Positions 45,965 through 55,208 of a stretch of 64,000 bases of DNA are shown here, one piece after another. Within the stretch, counting starts at the first letter, position 1. Each line of letters opens with the position of its first letter. Position numbers and translations under genes: made by a program. Source of the stretch: Tritonibacter litoralis (GTDB lineage: Bacteria; Pseudomonadota; Alphaproteobacteria; Rhodobacterales; Rhodobacteraceae); contig NZ_WIBF01000001.1 in NCBI RefSeq assembly GCF_009496005.1, positions 558,001-622,000 of the forward strand, given 5' to 3'. The notes under the pieces were generated by a model, which had not been told where the DNA came from, searched no databases, and worked only from the letters and a program-made list of their open reading frames with translations.

Positions 45965-47175
45965 TCCAGACGGAAGAACACAGCTTTGAGATAGCCGCTT
46001 TCAGCCAGTTGCGGCATCTGGGGATGGTCTGGTCCGGCATAGCCCGTATGCAACAACTGTGCCCGACGTCCCGCGCGGCCAATCCCGCGGGCCGAGGCAT
46101 TGCGAAACTTGGTCAGCTCAGCCGCGTGGGAGCAGGAACACAGACCCAGATAGCCGCCCGGAGCCACCAGGGGGGCCGCCAGTTTTGCCACCCGCTCATA
46201 CGCACGCAAGCCCGCTTCCAGCGCGGGTTTAGACGGTGCAAAGGCAGGCGGATCGCAGATCACAACATCAAACTGCGCGCCTTCTGCGCCCAGCGCGGTC
46301 AACACGTCAAAGGCATCGCCCTGCCGCGTTGTCAGCCGGTCGCCAAAGCCACCGGCATCCGCCCCCATCTGCGCCAGCTCGAGTGCTGCGGCAGAGCCGT
46401 CCACACAGGTCGCCTCTCCAGCGCCTGCGGCCAGCATTGCCAGACCAAAGCCACCCACATGAGAGAACACATCCAACACCCGCGCGCCCGGTGCCACCAG
46501 ACGTGCGGCAAAGGCGTGGTTTTCGCGCTGATCAAAGAAAAGGCCAGTTTTTTGCCCGCCAGTCAGATCCGCCATATAGGTTGCACCATTCATCGCCACC
46601 GGCACCGGCGCGGTTGGCGCAGCACCGCACATAACCTGATCCACATCATCCAACCCTTCCAAACCGCGGGTCCGGCCCGAGGCATTCTTCAGGATCGTGG
46701 CACAGCCGGTGACCTTGGCCAAAGCATCACACAGGGCGTGGATATGGGCATCCGCCCAGGCGGCATTGGGTTGCACCACACAGGCCGCGTTGAAACGGTC
46801 GATGATTACCCCCGGCAGCCCGTCGGATTCCGCATGCACCAGACGGTAAAACGGCGCATCATAGAGCTGGCTGCGCAGCGCCAGGGCGCGCGCGATACGC
46901 GTCTCAAACCAGCTTTGGTCGATCTCTGCGTCTGCATCACGGTCCAGCATCCGCGCAATGATCTTGCTGTCGGGGTTCACGGCCACCAACCCAAGCGGGC
47001 GCTGCGCCTCATCCTCCAATACGGCAAGCGTGCCGGGCTCCAGCTTGCGGGTCCGGCGATCCGTCACCAGCTCATTGGAATAAACCCAAGGAAACCCATG
47101 GCGCAACGCGCGCGCATTGGCTTTGGGTTTCAACTTGATACGGGGGCGCTGTGGCGCATCTGCGGGATCTGTCAT
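45961..47175 (-). CDS. RlmI-like class I rRNA methyltransferase
   Basis: A 404-residue SAM-dependent methyltransferase of the RlmI/COG1092 type that makes 5-methylcytosine in 23S rRNA. An N-terminal PUA-like domain (residues about 13-80, HGFPWVYSNEL) binds RNA. GQKTGLFFDQRENH near 220 is family-specific. VLDVFSHVGGFGLAMLAAG is the AdoMet-binding loop, DVVICDPPAFAPSK the catalytic-site motif, and LGLCSCSH the second motif near 340. The PIN gene is translationally coupled downstream. Confidence 0.9.
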   Translation of the reverse strand: MTDPADAPQRPRIKLKPKANARALRHGFPWVYSNELVTDRRTRKLEPGTLAVLEDEAQRPLGLVAVNPDSKIIARMLDRDADAEIDQSWFETRIARALALRSQLYDAPFYRLVHAESDGLPGVIIDRFNAACVVQPNAAWADAHIHALCDALAKVTGCATILKNASGRTRGLEGLDDVDQVMCGAAPTAPVPVAMNGATYMADLTGGQKTGLFFDQRENHAFAARLVAPGARVLDVFSHVGGFGLAMLAAGAGEATCVDGSAAALELAQMGADAGGFGDRLTTRQGDAFDVLTALGAEGAQFDVVICDPPAFAPSKPALEAGLRAYERVAKLAAPLVAPGGYLGLCSCSHAAELTKFRNASARGIGRAGRRAQLLHTGYAGPDHPQMPQLAESGYLKAVFFRLD

Positions 47176-47233
47176 ACAGCCCTCATACCCAGATGTGCGC
47201 CCCTGTAAAAGAGGGAAGCGCAGCGGTTCCTCC

Positions 47234-47500
47234 CTATCTGGGTCTGCTGCGCCATCCGCCGCGTCGCTTGGGGCGTCCCATATCGGCCAGACCCGCCTGC
47301 ATCACCTGGGTCATCGGGTGATCGGGGTGGTCGCTTTCAAATTGCTGCAACAGCTGGCCCAGCGCCTCTTTGCTGTCGACACCCTCTGGCAGGCTCAAAG
47401 CCCAGTCCAAAAAGATGCTGCGGCATTGTTCGGCGTTTATCCCGTCGATGTTAAAGCTCTCGTGGAACAACCCTTTGGGGTCTAGCTCTGATTTTGTCAC
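47234..47500 (-). CDS. 88-residue protein downstream of glnE
   Basis: A small acidic-to-basic protein that starts with GTG at 47500, supported by GGAG seven bases upstream (AGGAGTAAGACA). It begins MTKSELDPKGLFHESFNIDG and contains CRSIFLDWALSLP and DHPMTQVMQAGL, and ends in a basic tail (RPKRRGGWRSRPR). I recognise no domain. Its start lies five bases after the glnE stop, so it is almost certainly in the glnE operon. Function unknown; a conserved accessory gene is likely. Confidence 0.7.
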   Translation of the reverse strand: MTKSELDPKGLFHESFNIDGINAEQCRSIFLDWALSLPEGVDSKEALGQLLQQFESDHPDHPMTQVMQAGLADMGRPKRRGGWRSRPR

Positions 47501-47504
47501 TGTC

Positions 47505-50297
47505 TTACTCCTCAGCCAAGGCCGTTTGGGCGATCTCTGCGCAGCGTGCATAGCGTGCGTTCAGATCCGCAACCAGATCCGCCAAATTCGCCGCCCCGGA
47601 CACACGGCAAATAAACCGGGCCGCCCCCTCGCCCACAGCGTCTTCTTCCAAAGGCTCTGCGCTCAGCAGACGGGCGGCCATCTGAACCTCGCGATAAAGA
47701 TCATAACTTTCACGCAGGATCTGCACTTGTGACGCGCCCAACCACCCACAGTCTTCGGCCGCCTTTAACCCCGGCGCGACCCCGCGCGCAACCTCACCCG
47801 CCAACAAAGCCCCGGTCTGTGCAACAAGTTCGACATCCACCATGCGGCCTGCACCGTTTTTGACATCCAACGGACCTTTGGGCTGTTTGGCAGCCGACAG
47901 GCGGTCCCGCATTTCCGACACTTCCGCCAGAACCTTGGCCCGCTCATTTGGCGTGCGCAGAACATCGGCACGGATCGTTTCCACGTCCCTGGCCAGCTCT
48001 CCCCCGCCGCAGATCACCCGCGCGCGCGTCAAGGCCAGATGCTCCCAAACCCAGGCCTCATTGTGCTGGTAATTGTCAAAAGCGCTGATACTGGTTGCCA
48101 CTGGGCCTTGGGTGCCCGAGGGGCGCAGGCGCATATCCACCTCATAAAGCCGCCCGCGTGCCATCGGAGCCGTCAACGCCGTGATCAAAGCCTGCGTCAG
48201 CCGCGCATAATAGGCACGGGACGCCAGCGGGCGTTTGCCATCCGAGCTTTCGATCTGCTGCGGGTCATAGATCACAATCAGGTCCAGATCGGATTTGGCA
48301 GTCATCTGGCTGGACCCCAATGAGCCCATGCCCAAAACCGCCACCCCCCGACCCGGAGGCCGCCCGTGTTTCAGCGCAAAGTGGTCAACGACGACCGGTG
48401 CCAGCGCCTCGATCGTGACCGAGGCCAGTTCAGCATATTGCCCACCCGCGGCTTTGCCGGTGATCAACCCGCGCAAATGATGCACGCCGATGCGGAAAGT
48501 CCATTCCTTGCACCAGAGCCGCGCTGCATCCAGTTTCGCCTCGTAATCTTCCTCAGCCGCAAGGCGGGCTTTGATTTCTTCCAGCAGCGCGGCCCCCTCA
48601 GGCCAGGGATCAAAGAAGGCACCGCCGATCACCGCATCAAAGACCGACGCGTTGCGCGACAGGAATCCGGCCAGTTCCGGCGATGTACCAACGATATCAA
48701 CCAAAAGGTCGATCAGCTGCGGGTTGGCCTCAAACAGGGAAAAGATCTGAACCCCGGCAGGCAGCCCCGCAAGAAACCCATCCAGCGCAATCAGGCTTTC
48801 GGCCGGTTGCGCGGTGCGCGACAGGCGGGACAGCAATTCCGGGCGCAGCCGTTCGAAAATCTGCGCGCCCCGCTCAGAGCGCAGCGCCGGGTAAGTGTGC
48901 CAGCGTCGCAGGATTTCCGGGTCAAACGTCTCTGGATCAATGGCTGGCAGCGTGGGTTGCTCGGCCTCACCCGTGTCTCCGGGCGCAAAAAACTGATCCG
49001 CAAGTTTGCGCACAGCATGTAGACGTGCGCCGACCTGCTCCACCATGTCGCTGACATCCAGATCCATCAGGCTTGCCACCCGACCAAGCCCATCCTCGGA
49101 TTTGGGCATCCGGTGGGTCTGGGCGTCATGGATCATCTGGATCCGGTGTTCCACTGTGCGATGCGCGCGGTAGTGATCGCTCAGCTCATCTGCCACAGAT
49201 AGGTCAAACCACCCTTTCTGCGCCAGCGCCTCCAGACCTTTGACGGTTTCGCGCACCCGCAAATCCGGGTCGCGCCCGCCTGCGATCAGCTGACGGGTCT
49301 GGGTGAAGAATTCGATCTCACGAATGCCGCCCTGCCCCAGTTTCATATCATGTCCGGGAACCGAGACCGCGCCAAAGCTGCCCTTGTTCTCGCGGATCCG
49401 CAGGCGCATGTCATGGGCATCCTGGATGGCTGCAAAATCCAGATGTCGCCGCCAGACAAAGGGGCGCAGCCCGTGCAGGAATTTTTCCCCCGCCTGTATG
49501 TCCCCCGCACAGGCGCGCGCTTTGATGTAAGCCGCCCGTTCCCAGGTGCGGCCCAAGCTTTCGTAATACCGCTCCGCCGCCTCCATCGCGACACAGACCG
49601 GCGTGACCGCGGGATCCGGACGCAGTCGCAGATCGGTGCGAAACACATAACCCTCTGCGGTTTTGTCGCTGAGGGTTGCGCACATATTGCGGGTCGCCCG
49701 CACCAGCGCCTGGCGCACCTCATAAAAATCATCCGGCTCATATCGGGTTTCGTCAAACAGGCAAATCAGGTCGATGTCTGAACTGTAATTCAGCTCATGT
49801 GCGCCCATCTTGCCCATCGCCAGAACCGCAAGCCCTGCGGCGGCTGCGACATCCTCTTCGGTTTGGCCCGGCAGTTTCTTGCGGGCGATCAACTTGGCAA
49901 TTTCTGCCTTTAACGCCACATCCGCCGTCAGTGCGGCAAAATCAGACAGGGCGGCGGTGACCTTTTCCAGCGACCAAAACCCCGCCAGATCACAGAGCGC
50001 CGTCAGCAGGGCCACCCGCCGTTTGGCGCGGCGCAGCTCGGGTTTCAGCTGGTCAGGGTTCAGGGCCGAGACCGCCGCCATCACCGAAATCAAAGCCGCT
50101 TGTGGATTGTCCAAAGCCTCTGGAAGCCAGTCACGCTCCATCAGGATCAAACTGTTCAAATAGGGGCTGGTTCCCGAGGTTCCGGCAATCAGCGCCTTGT
50201 GTTCGGGCGCAAGCCACGGCAGCGCAGCCAGCGTTTCGTGGGCCAGAGCGGGGTCAAAGGCACGGGGGCAACAGGTCAGGGTCAAAGCAGTGGTCAT
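47505..50297 (-). CDS. glnE: Glutamine synthetase adenylyltransferase
   Basis: A 930-residue bifunctional enzyme that adenylylates glutamine synthetase when nitrogen is plentiful and removes AMP when it is scarce. Two nucleotidyltransferase domains are visible: HELNYSSDIDLICLF near residue 180 and GSSQMTAKSDLDLIVIYD near 690, with the GlnD-like helical regions between. The start is uncertain: ATG 50297 has AGGG seven bases upstream, and ATG 50336 is the alternative. No glnA or glnB lies in the window. Confidence 0.92.
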   Translation of the reverse strand: MTTALTLTCCPRAFDPALAHETLAALPWLAPEHKALIAGTSGTSPYLNSLILMERDWLPEALDNPQAALISVMAAVSALNPDQLKPELRRAKRRVALLTALCDLAGFWSLEKVTAALSDFAALTADVALKAEIAKLIARKKLPGQTEEDVAAAAGLAVLAMGKMGAHELNYSSDIDLICLFDETRYEPDDFYEVRQALVRATRNMCATLSDKTAEGYVFRTDLRLRPDPAVTPVCVAMEAAERYYESLGRTWERAAYIKARACAGDIQAGEKFLHGLRPFVWRRHLDFAAIQDAHDMRLRIRENKGSFGAVSVPGHDMKLGQGGIREIEFFTQTRQLIAGGRDPDLRVRETVKGLEALAQKGWFDLSVADELSDHYRAHRTVEHRIQMIHDAQTHRMPKSEDGLGRVASLMDLDVSDMVEQVGARLHAVRKLADQFFAPGDTGEAEQPTLPAIDPETFDPEILRRWHTYPALRSERGAQIFERLRPELLSRLSRTAQPAESLIALDGFLAGLPAGVQIFSLFEANPQLIDLLVDIVGTSPELAGFLSRNASVFDAVIGGAFFDPWPEGAALLEEIKARLAAEEDYEAKLDAARLWCKEWTFRIGVHHLRGLITGKAAGGQYAELASVTIEALAPVVVDHFALKHGRPPGRGVAVLGMGSLGSSQMTAKSDLDLIVIYDPQQIESSDGKRPLASRAYYARLTQALITALTAPMARGRLYEVDMRLRPSGTQGPVATSISAFDNYQHNEAWVWEHLALTRARVICGGGELARDVETIRADVLRTPNERAKVLAEVSEMRDRLSAAKQPKGPLDVKNGAGRMVDVELVAQTGALLAGEVARGVAPGLKAAEDCGWLGASQVQILRESYDLYREVQMAARLLSAEPLEEDAVGEGAARFICRVSGAANLADLVADLNARYARCAEIAQTALAEE

Positions 50298-50520
50298 GCC
50301 CACACCCTGCGCCGCCCGTGACAGAAGGTCAATCATCCAGCCTGCCGCACCCAGTATCGATTGGGTCGAAATTAGTCCCTTTGTTTCAATCGCATATGAA
50401 GTTTTAGCCGTGGATGTAAAACATTTTAACATCACCCTCTTGAACAGGCGCGTCCTCACTCCGATATCACTCTTACGTAATGTGAATGACTTTTACATCG
50501 AACCTAACCTGGAGAGTATG

Positions 50521-50958
50521 ATGACCACCGTTTCCAACGCCGTCCCCCACCACCATGCCCAAGGGTGGTTCAGCCGTTGCGAGGCCTGGCTGGATGACAA
50601 GGGCAAAGGCGCCTGGATCGCCGCGATGGTGCTGGGCTTTATCTTCTTCTGGCCCGTTGGCCTGGCCCTCCTCTTTTACATGATCTGGAGTAAGAAAATG
50701 TTCGGATACAGCTGCAAATCTTCGCAATCCCGCCGCAGCCCTGCCCGGTTTACCCATCGTTCCAGCGGCAACAGCGCCTTTGACGCATATCGCACCGACA
50801 CCCTGCGTCGTCTGGAACAGGAACAGCATGATTTTGAAGCCTTCCTGCAACGTCTGCGAGATGCCAAAGACAAGGCCGAATTCGACCAGTTCATGGACGA
50901 GCGCGCCACACAACCCCAGGATGAAGGCGATGACACCATCGCTGCAAAACCTGCATAA
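50521..50958 (+). CDS. DUF2852 family membrane protein
   Basis: A 145-residue inner-membrane protein of the DUF2852 type found in alphaproteobacteria. One or two helices lie at about residues 32-56 (VLGFIFFWPVGLALLFYMIW). A cytosolic helical part has SGNSAFDAYRTDTLRRLEQEQ and FLQRLRDAKDKAEFDQFMDE, the family hallmark. The second of two tandem ATGs (50521) is better spaced from GGAG. It is divergent from glnE across about 220 bases. Function unknown. Confidence 0.88.
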   Translation: MTTVSNAVPHHHAQGWFSRCEAWLDDKGKGAWIAAMVLGFIFFWPVGLALLFYMIWSKKMFGYSCKSSQSRRSPARFTHRSSGNSAFDAYRTDTLRRLEQEQHDFEAFLQRLRDAKDKAEFDQFMDERATQPQDEGDDTIAAKPA

Positions 50959-51044
50959 AGACGTTATAGATCAGGGGGGATTACCTTCCCCCTGACTGTC
51001 TGCCGCCTGACTGTCTGTTCCTGCCAAAAGGATCCAATTGTTTT

Positions 51045-51476
51045 ATGCCTGCCCTTCCTGACCCAACCTATGCGCCAGAGTTCTATGCCTCGGTCCCGGC
51101 CAAACGATTGTTTGCCTGGTTCGTGGACGGGTTGATCATCTGTGCGCTCTGTATGGCCGTTGTTATCGGCACCGCATTTGTCGGCCTGTTCTTTCTGGGC
51201 TTTTTATTCCTGGTCGTTGGTTTTGCCTATCGCGTGGTGACCATCGCCAGTGGATCAGCCACCTGGGGGATGCAATTTGCCGGGATCGAGCTGCGTGACG
51301 CACATGGCGCGCGTCTGGACCTTGGACAGGCGGTCATGCACACGCTGGCCTACACTGTCTGCCTGGGATTTGTGTTGTTGCAGTTTGTCTCGATTGTATT
51401 GATGTTGACCTCTGCACGTGGTCAGGGTCTGCCCGATATGTTCATGGGCACCGTTATGCTGAATCGCAAAGCGTGA
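51045..51476 (+). CDS. RDD-family membrane protein
   Basis: A 143-residue protein with three membrane helices and the RDD signature: AKRLFAWFVDGLIIC (Arg and Asp in the first helix, residues about 19-33), then TWGMQFAGIELRD, and the final helices near 98-122. RDD proteins are poorly understood inner-membrane proteins; some are linked to sodium/proton exchange. It follows the DUF2852 gene by 86 bases on the same strand. Confidence 0.85.
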   Translation: MPALPDPTYAPEFYASVPAKRLFAWFVDGLIICALCMAVVIGTAFVGLFFLGFLFLVVGFAYRVVTIASGSATWGMQFAGIELRDAHGARLDLGQAVMHTLAYTVCLGFVLLQFVSIVLMLTSARGQGLPDMFMGTVMLNRKA

Positions 51477-51579
51477 AAGGGGCGGTAAACCATTTCACCT
51501 CGCAGTATCTTGGCGTCAACCACCGGTCTTGCTATCATTTTAGGTATCCCTTTGCTTCCTAGGATGTCAAACTGACCAA

Positions 51580-52398
51580 ATGCGCCACTCATTGCCCATC
51601 GCTCCACAGTTTTACGTAACAGCTCCGCAGCCGTGTCCCTACCTGGAGAACCGGATGGAACGGAAGCTGTTCACGGCACTTCAGGGCGATGGTGTGGAAC
51701 AGCTGAACAACTCGCTTTCCCAACAGGGGTTCCGGCGCTCGCAGAATGTGCTTTATCGCCCCTCATGTGCGGATTGTTCCGCCTGCCTGTCAGCGCGCAT
51801 CAGTGTCAAAGACTTCAAACCACGGCGCAGCCAGCGGCGCACGCTGAAACGCAATGCCAACCTGACCCGGCGCGCCACTTCGCCTTGGGCGACGGAAGAT
51901 CAGTTTGAACTGTTCCGCCGCTATCTGGACAGCCGCCACGCGGATGGCGGCATGGCGGATATGGATGTGTTTGAATACGCCGCCATGATCGAAGAGACAC
52001 CGGTGCGCAGCCGGGTCATCGAATATGTAGAGGAGACCACCCAGAAACTGACCGCCGTGTCCCTGACCGATGTTTTGGATGACGGGGTGAGCATGGTGTA
52101 CTCTTTCTACGAACCGAGCCTGCAGCAGAACTCGCTTGGCACCTTTATGATCCTGGACCACATCCAGATCGCGCTTGATGCGGGGCTGCCCTATGTCTAC
52201 CTGGGCTATTGGGTGCCGGGCAGCGATAAAATGGGCTACAAGGCCAAATTCTCAGGGCTGGAAATCTACCAGCAAGGGCGCTGGGAGCCTTTGAAAGACC
52301 CCGAAGCGATCTCAAAAGCGGCGCAGCCCTTCACGCGGGATCCGATCTCGGAACAAGTGGCAAATATCCAGCTTCCCCCGATCCCTGAGAAAAAATGA
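51580..52398 (+). CDS. bpt: Aspartate/glutamate leucyltransferase (N-end rule)
   Basis: A 272-residue aminoacyl-tRNA-protein transferase. It attaches Leu to proteins with N-terminal Asp or Glu, marking them for ClpS/ClpAP degradation. Conserved pieces: [16 protein letters not shown] near residue 19, [23 protein letters not shown] with its CxxC pair near 52-74, [11 protein letters not shown] near 187, and [20 protein letters not shown] near 206. The stop overlaps the downstream VOC start by four bases. Confidence 0.92.
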   Translation: MRHSLPIAPQFYVTAPQPCPYLENRMERKLFTALQGDGVEQLNNSLSQQGFRRSQNVLYRPSCADCSACLSARISVKDFKPRRSQRRTLKRNANLTRRATSPWATEDQFELFRRYLDSRHADGGMADMDVFEYAAMIEETPVRSRVIEYVEETTQKLTAVSLTDVLDDGVSMVYSFYEPSLQQNSLGTFMILDHIQIALDAGLPYVYLGYWVPGSDKMGYKAKFSGLEIYQQGRWEPLKDPEAISKAAQPFTRDPISEQVANIQLPPIPEKK

Positions 52399-52787
52399 AA
52401 CAAGCCTTGCATGCGGTGTCACTGGTTGTTCCCGATTACGACCAGGCGATTGCCTTTTACTGTGACACGCTGGGTTGGACTTTGACCGAAGACGTAGACC
52501 AGGGTTCCAAACGTTGGGTGCGCATCCTGCCCCCTGGTGCCACCACGGGCAGCCTGATTTTGGCGCGCGCCAATGGGCCTGCGCAGGAGGCCATTGTCGG
52601 CAATCAATTCGGCGGCCGCATCGGGCTGTTTCTGACGACGGATGACTTTGCCCGCGACCACGCACGGATGCGGGCGCTTGGCGTCGTTTTTGAGGAAGAG
52701 CCGAGGTACGAGCCCTACGGCATTGTCGCGGTCTGGCGGGATCCCTTTGGCAATCGATGGGATCTGTTAGAACTGAAATCCAAATAA
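52395..52787 (+). CDS. VOC-superfamily (glyoxalase-like) protein
   Basis: A 130-residue single-domain vicinal oxygen chelate protein. Two beta-alpha-beta-beta-beta units are visible: [21 protein letters not shown] at the N-terminus and [21 protein letters not shown] later, ending with [10 protein letters not shown]. The metal ligands are uncertain because the usual first His is not obvious. It is translationally coupled to bpt (ATGA). Substrate unknown. Confidence 0.83.
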   Translation: MKQALHAVSLVVPDYDQAIAFYCDTLGWTLTEDVDQGSKRWVRILPPGATTGSLILARANGPAQEAIVGNQFGGRIGLFLTTDDFARDHARMRALGVVFEEEPRYEPYGIVAVWRDPFGNRWDLLELKSK

Positions 52788-52791
52788 AAAA

Positions 52792-52815
52792 AAGGGGCCC
52801 CAATCGGGGCCCCTT
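52792..52815 (-). terminator. Terminator of the TRAP operon
   Basis: A 10-bp perfect stem (AAGGGGCCCC/GGGGCCCCTT, loop GATT in the minus sense) is followed on the minus strand by TTTTTT (complement of the A-run at 52785-52791). It lies 21 bases after dctM. It may also slow plus-strand transcripts from bpt. Confidence 0.88.
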
Positions 52816-52836
52816 GGTGTATCAGCCTTGGCTGGA

Positions 52837-55191
52837 TCAATTCGGGATCAGCGCCGGGACAATGGTCACGATGGTCGGGAACAACCACAAGATCCCAAGC
52901 CCTGCCACCTGGATCAGCACAAAGGGCAAGATCCCGCGGTAGATATGGCCTGTGGTGACCTCTTTTGGCGCCACCCCGCGCAGGTAGAACAGCGCAAAGC
53001 CAAAGGGCGGTGTCAGGAAGGAGGTCTGCAGGTTCACCGCGATCATGATGGTCACCCATTTTGGATCAAACGACCCGCCATAGATCACCGGCCCCACAAT
53101 TGGGATCACGATGTAAATGATCTCGAGGAAGTCGAGCACAAAGCCCAGGATAAACAGCACCACCATCACGATCAGGAAGACCGTCAGCTCATTGTCAAAG
53201 CTCTTGAGGAACTGCTGGATATAATGTTCACCCCCAAAGGAGATCACCACCAGGTTCAACAGCTGCGAACCGATGAGGATGGTGAAGACCATAGAGGTCA
53301 CCTTGGCCGTCTCTCGCACCACTGGGGTCAGAACGCCGCCTTTGTACAGAACCCAGCAGGCATAGATCAAACCAAAGAGCGCATACATGTAGCAGCCATA
53401 GGCCACAAAGAAGGCCGCCCAGCTTTCGGCGCTAACGTCACCTTGGTTGATACGCAGGTCAAAGTTCACACCAATCAGGACCGAAACCACAATGGCCAGC
53501 GTCGCCCACAAGATGACCGCGCCGGATTGGCCGTCTTCCTTCAGACGACGATAAGCCGCCAGCATCAGCGCCCCACCGGCTCCCAGCGCAGCCGCAGGTG
53601 TCGGGTTGGTGATCCCACCCAGGATCGAGCCCAGTACCGCGATGATCAGAACCAGCGGCGGGAACACCACACGGATCAGATCATTATGCGCGCAACGGAT
53701 CGCCGCCTCACGCACACCATAGAGCACCAAGATCATTGGCAGCGCCATCAGTGCGACAGTACCGCTTGCGGATGTGGTCGGCTGGATCAGCAGAATGTCC
53801 ACCAGAGCCAGCAACAGCAGACCAATCGCGCCCAGGATCAACGGCTTGGCATCACGCGACGGCGCGACACCACGACCGATGGCCAGGGTCAGAGCAAACA
53901 ACACGATCAGCGTGGCGATGCCCGTCCCAATCGGCGCTGCGTTTTCGATCATAGCCACGCGGTTGGCCTCGATCTCGTCGGCTGTCAGCTGACGCGCCTG
54001 CTCCACGCCACCCGCGGCGTCAAGCGCAGCCTGTTCAGCGACCGCAGCATCCCAAGCCACCTGACCATGCAACTCGATCATCGCCGCCTGACATTCCGCG
54101 CCCACATTTGTGCGCAATGCCGCGCCCTGCCCTGCTTCAGAGAAGCTGGACACCACTGTGCTTTGGCTGCCGATGATGTCGAACGAGCCCAGCAGGATAG
54201 CACCGGCGATAATGGCAATCGGCACACCCAGATACCAGGTGAACGCTTCGCTGCGTGTCACCGGCTCGTTGGAGCCGCCATCCAGCACAACGGCTGGGGC
54301 TTTTTCCGGGTTCATCAACGCATAGACAAAGGCATAACCCGCATAAAGCAGCGCCAGCATGATCCCCGGCAGCAGCGCCGCCTGGAACAACGTACCCACG
54401 GACACAACCGCAGGCTCACCCAGATAGGTCAACGCATCGGTACAGCCCGCCTCGCGCGCACGGGTTTCCTGCGCGGTTGAATACAGGTCACCCGCCAGGG
54501 TGCCGAGCAGAACAATCACGATGGAAGGCGGAATGATCTGACCCAATGTGCCAGACGCCGCAATCACACCTGTTGCCAGTTCCGGACTGTAGTTGTTGCG
54601 CAGCATGGTCGGCAGGGCCAACAGCCCCATGGTGACCACGGTTGCGCCCACAATCCCGGTCGAGGCCGCCAGGAAGGCCCCCACAACCACAATCGACACC
54701 GCTAGACCGCCAGGCAGCGGGCCAAAGACGCGCGCCATGGTGGTCAGAAGGTCGTTTGCAATTTTGGACCGTTCCAGGGTGATGCCCATCAGAACAAACA
54801 TCAAAACCGCCAGCAGGGTCTCAATCGATGCCCCCGCCAGAACACGTTCGTTGATGCGGTTCACAATGAATGACACGTTGCGATCCAGAGCGGTTTCCCA
54901 CCCTTGGACGAACACAGGCTCAGCGATGCGCGGCAGATCCGGGTATCGGAAAACCGATATCACATCGGGTTTCACGCCCGAGCTGACCAGCTCGCGATAG
55001 ACATCGCTGTTGGTGTCAATGGCCTGGTGGATCAACAGTCCCGCGCTGTCGAGCGCGGCGATAATACCAAATGAGATGATACCCGCGCCACCGATGGCAA
55101 AAGCCACCGGGAAGCCGGATAAGATGCCTCCGAAAAGGCAGAAGAATACAATAATGAGGCCGATTTCGACGCCATCAAGACCGAATAGCAT
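52837..55191 (-). CDS. dctM: TRAP transporter large permease
   Basis: A 784-residue membrane protein; classic DctM is about 430 residues. It has the expected TRAP motifs (SGFPVAFAIGGAGI at the N-terminus, ALPTMLRNNYSPELATGVIAASGTLGQIIPPS-type region, and FLDFLEIIYIVIPIVGPVI near 690), with a long middle section. The middle holds more helices and a large polar loop (about residues 375-440, SEAGQGAALRTNVGAECQAA) of unknown role. It probably forms the secondary-transport channel, driven by sodium. It is 17 bases after dctQ. Confidence 0.88.
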   Translation of the reverse strand: MLFGLDGVEIGLIIVFFCLFGGILSGFPVAFAIGGAGIISFGIIAALDSAGLLIHQAIDTNSDVYRELVSSGVKPDVISVFRYPDLPRIAEPVFVQGWETALDRNVSFIVNRINERVLAGASIETLLAVLMFVLMGITLERSKIANDLLTTMARVFGPLPGGLAVSIVVVGAFLAASTGIVGATVVTMGLLALPTMLRNNYSPELATGVIAASGTLGQIIPPSIVIVLLGTLAGDLYSTAQETRAREAGCTDALTYLGEPAVVSVGTLFQAALLPGIMLALLYAGYAFVYALMNPEKAPAVVLDGGSNEPVTRSEAFTWYLGVPIAIIAGAILLGSFDIIGSQSTVVSSFSEAGQGAALRTNVGAECQAAMIELHGQVAWDAAVAEQAALDAAGGVEQARQLTADEIEANRVAMIENAAPIGTGIATLIVLFALTLAIGRGVAPSRDAKPLILGAIGLLLLALVDILLIQPTTSASGTVALMALPMILVLYGVREAAIRCAHNDLIRVVFPPLVLIIAVLGSILGGITNPTPAAALGAGGALMLAAYRRLKEDGQSGAVILWATLAIVVSVLIGVNFDLRINQGDVSAESWAAFFVAYGCYMYALFGLIYACWVLYKGGVLTPVVRETAKVTSMVFTILIGSQLLNLVVISFGGEHYIQQFLKSFDNELTVFLIVMVVLFILGFVLDFLEIIYIVIPIVGPVIYGGSFDPKWVTIMIAVNLQTSFLTPPFGFALFYLRGVAPKEVTTGHIYRGILPFVLIQVAGLGILWLFPTIVTIVPALIPN

Positions 55192-55208
55192 ATCCGTTGT
55201 CCCTCAGT

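Noticed and set aside
52828-54480. Long open frame antisense to dctM
   Set aside because: The translation is extremely rich in Gln, His, Arg and Asp, the typical mirror of membrane-protein codons. dctM explains the region.
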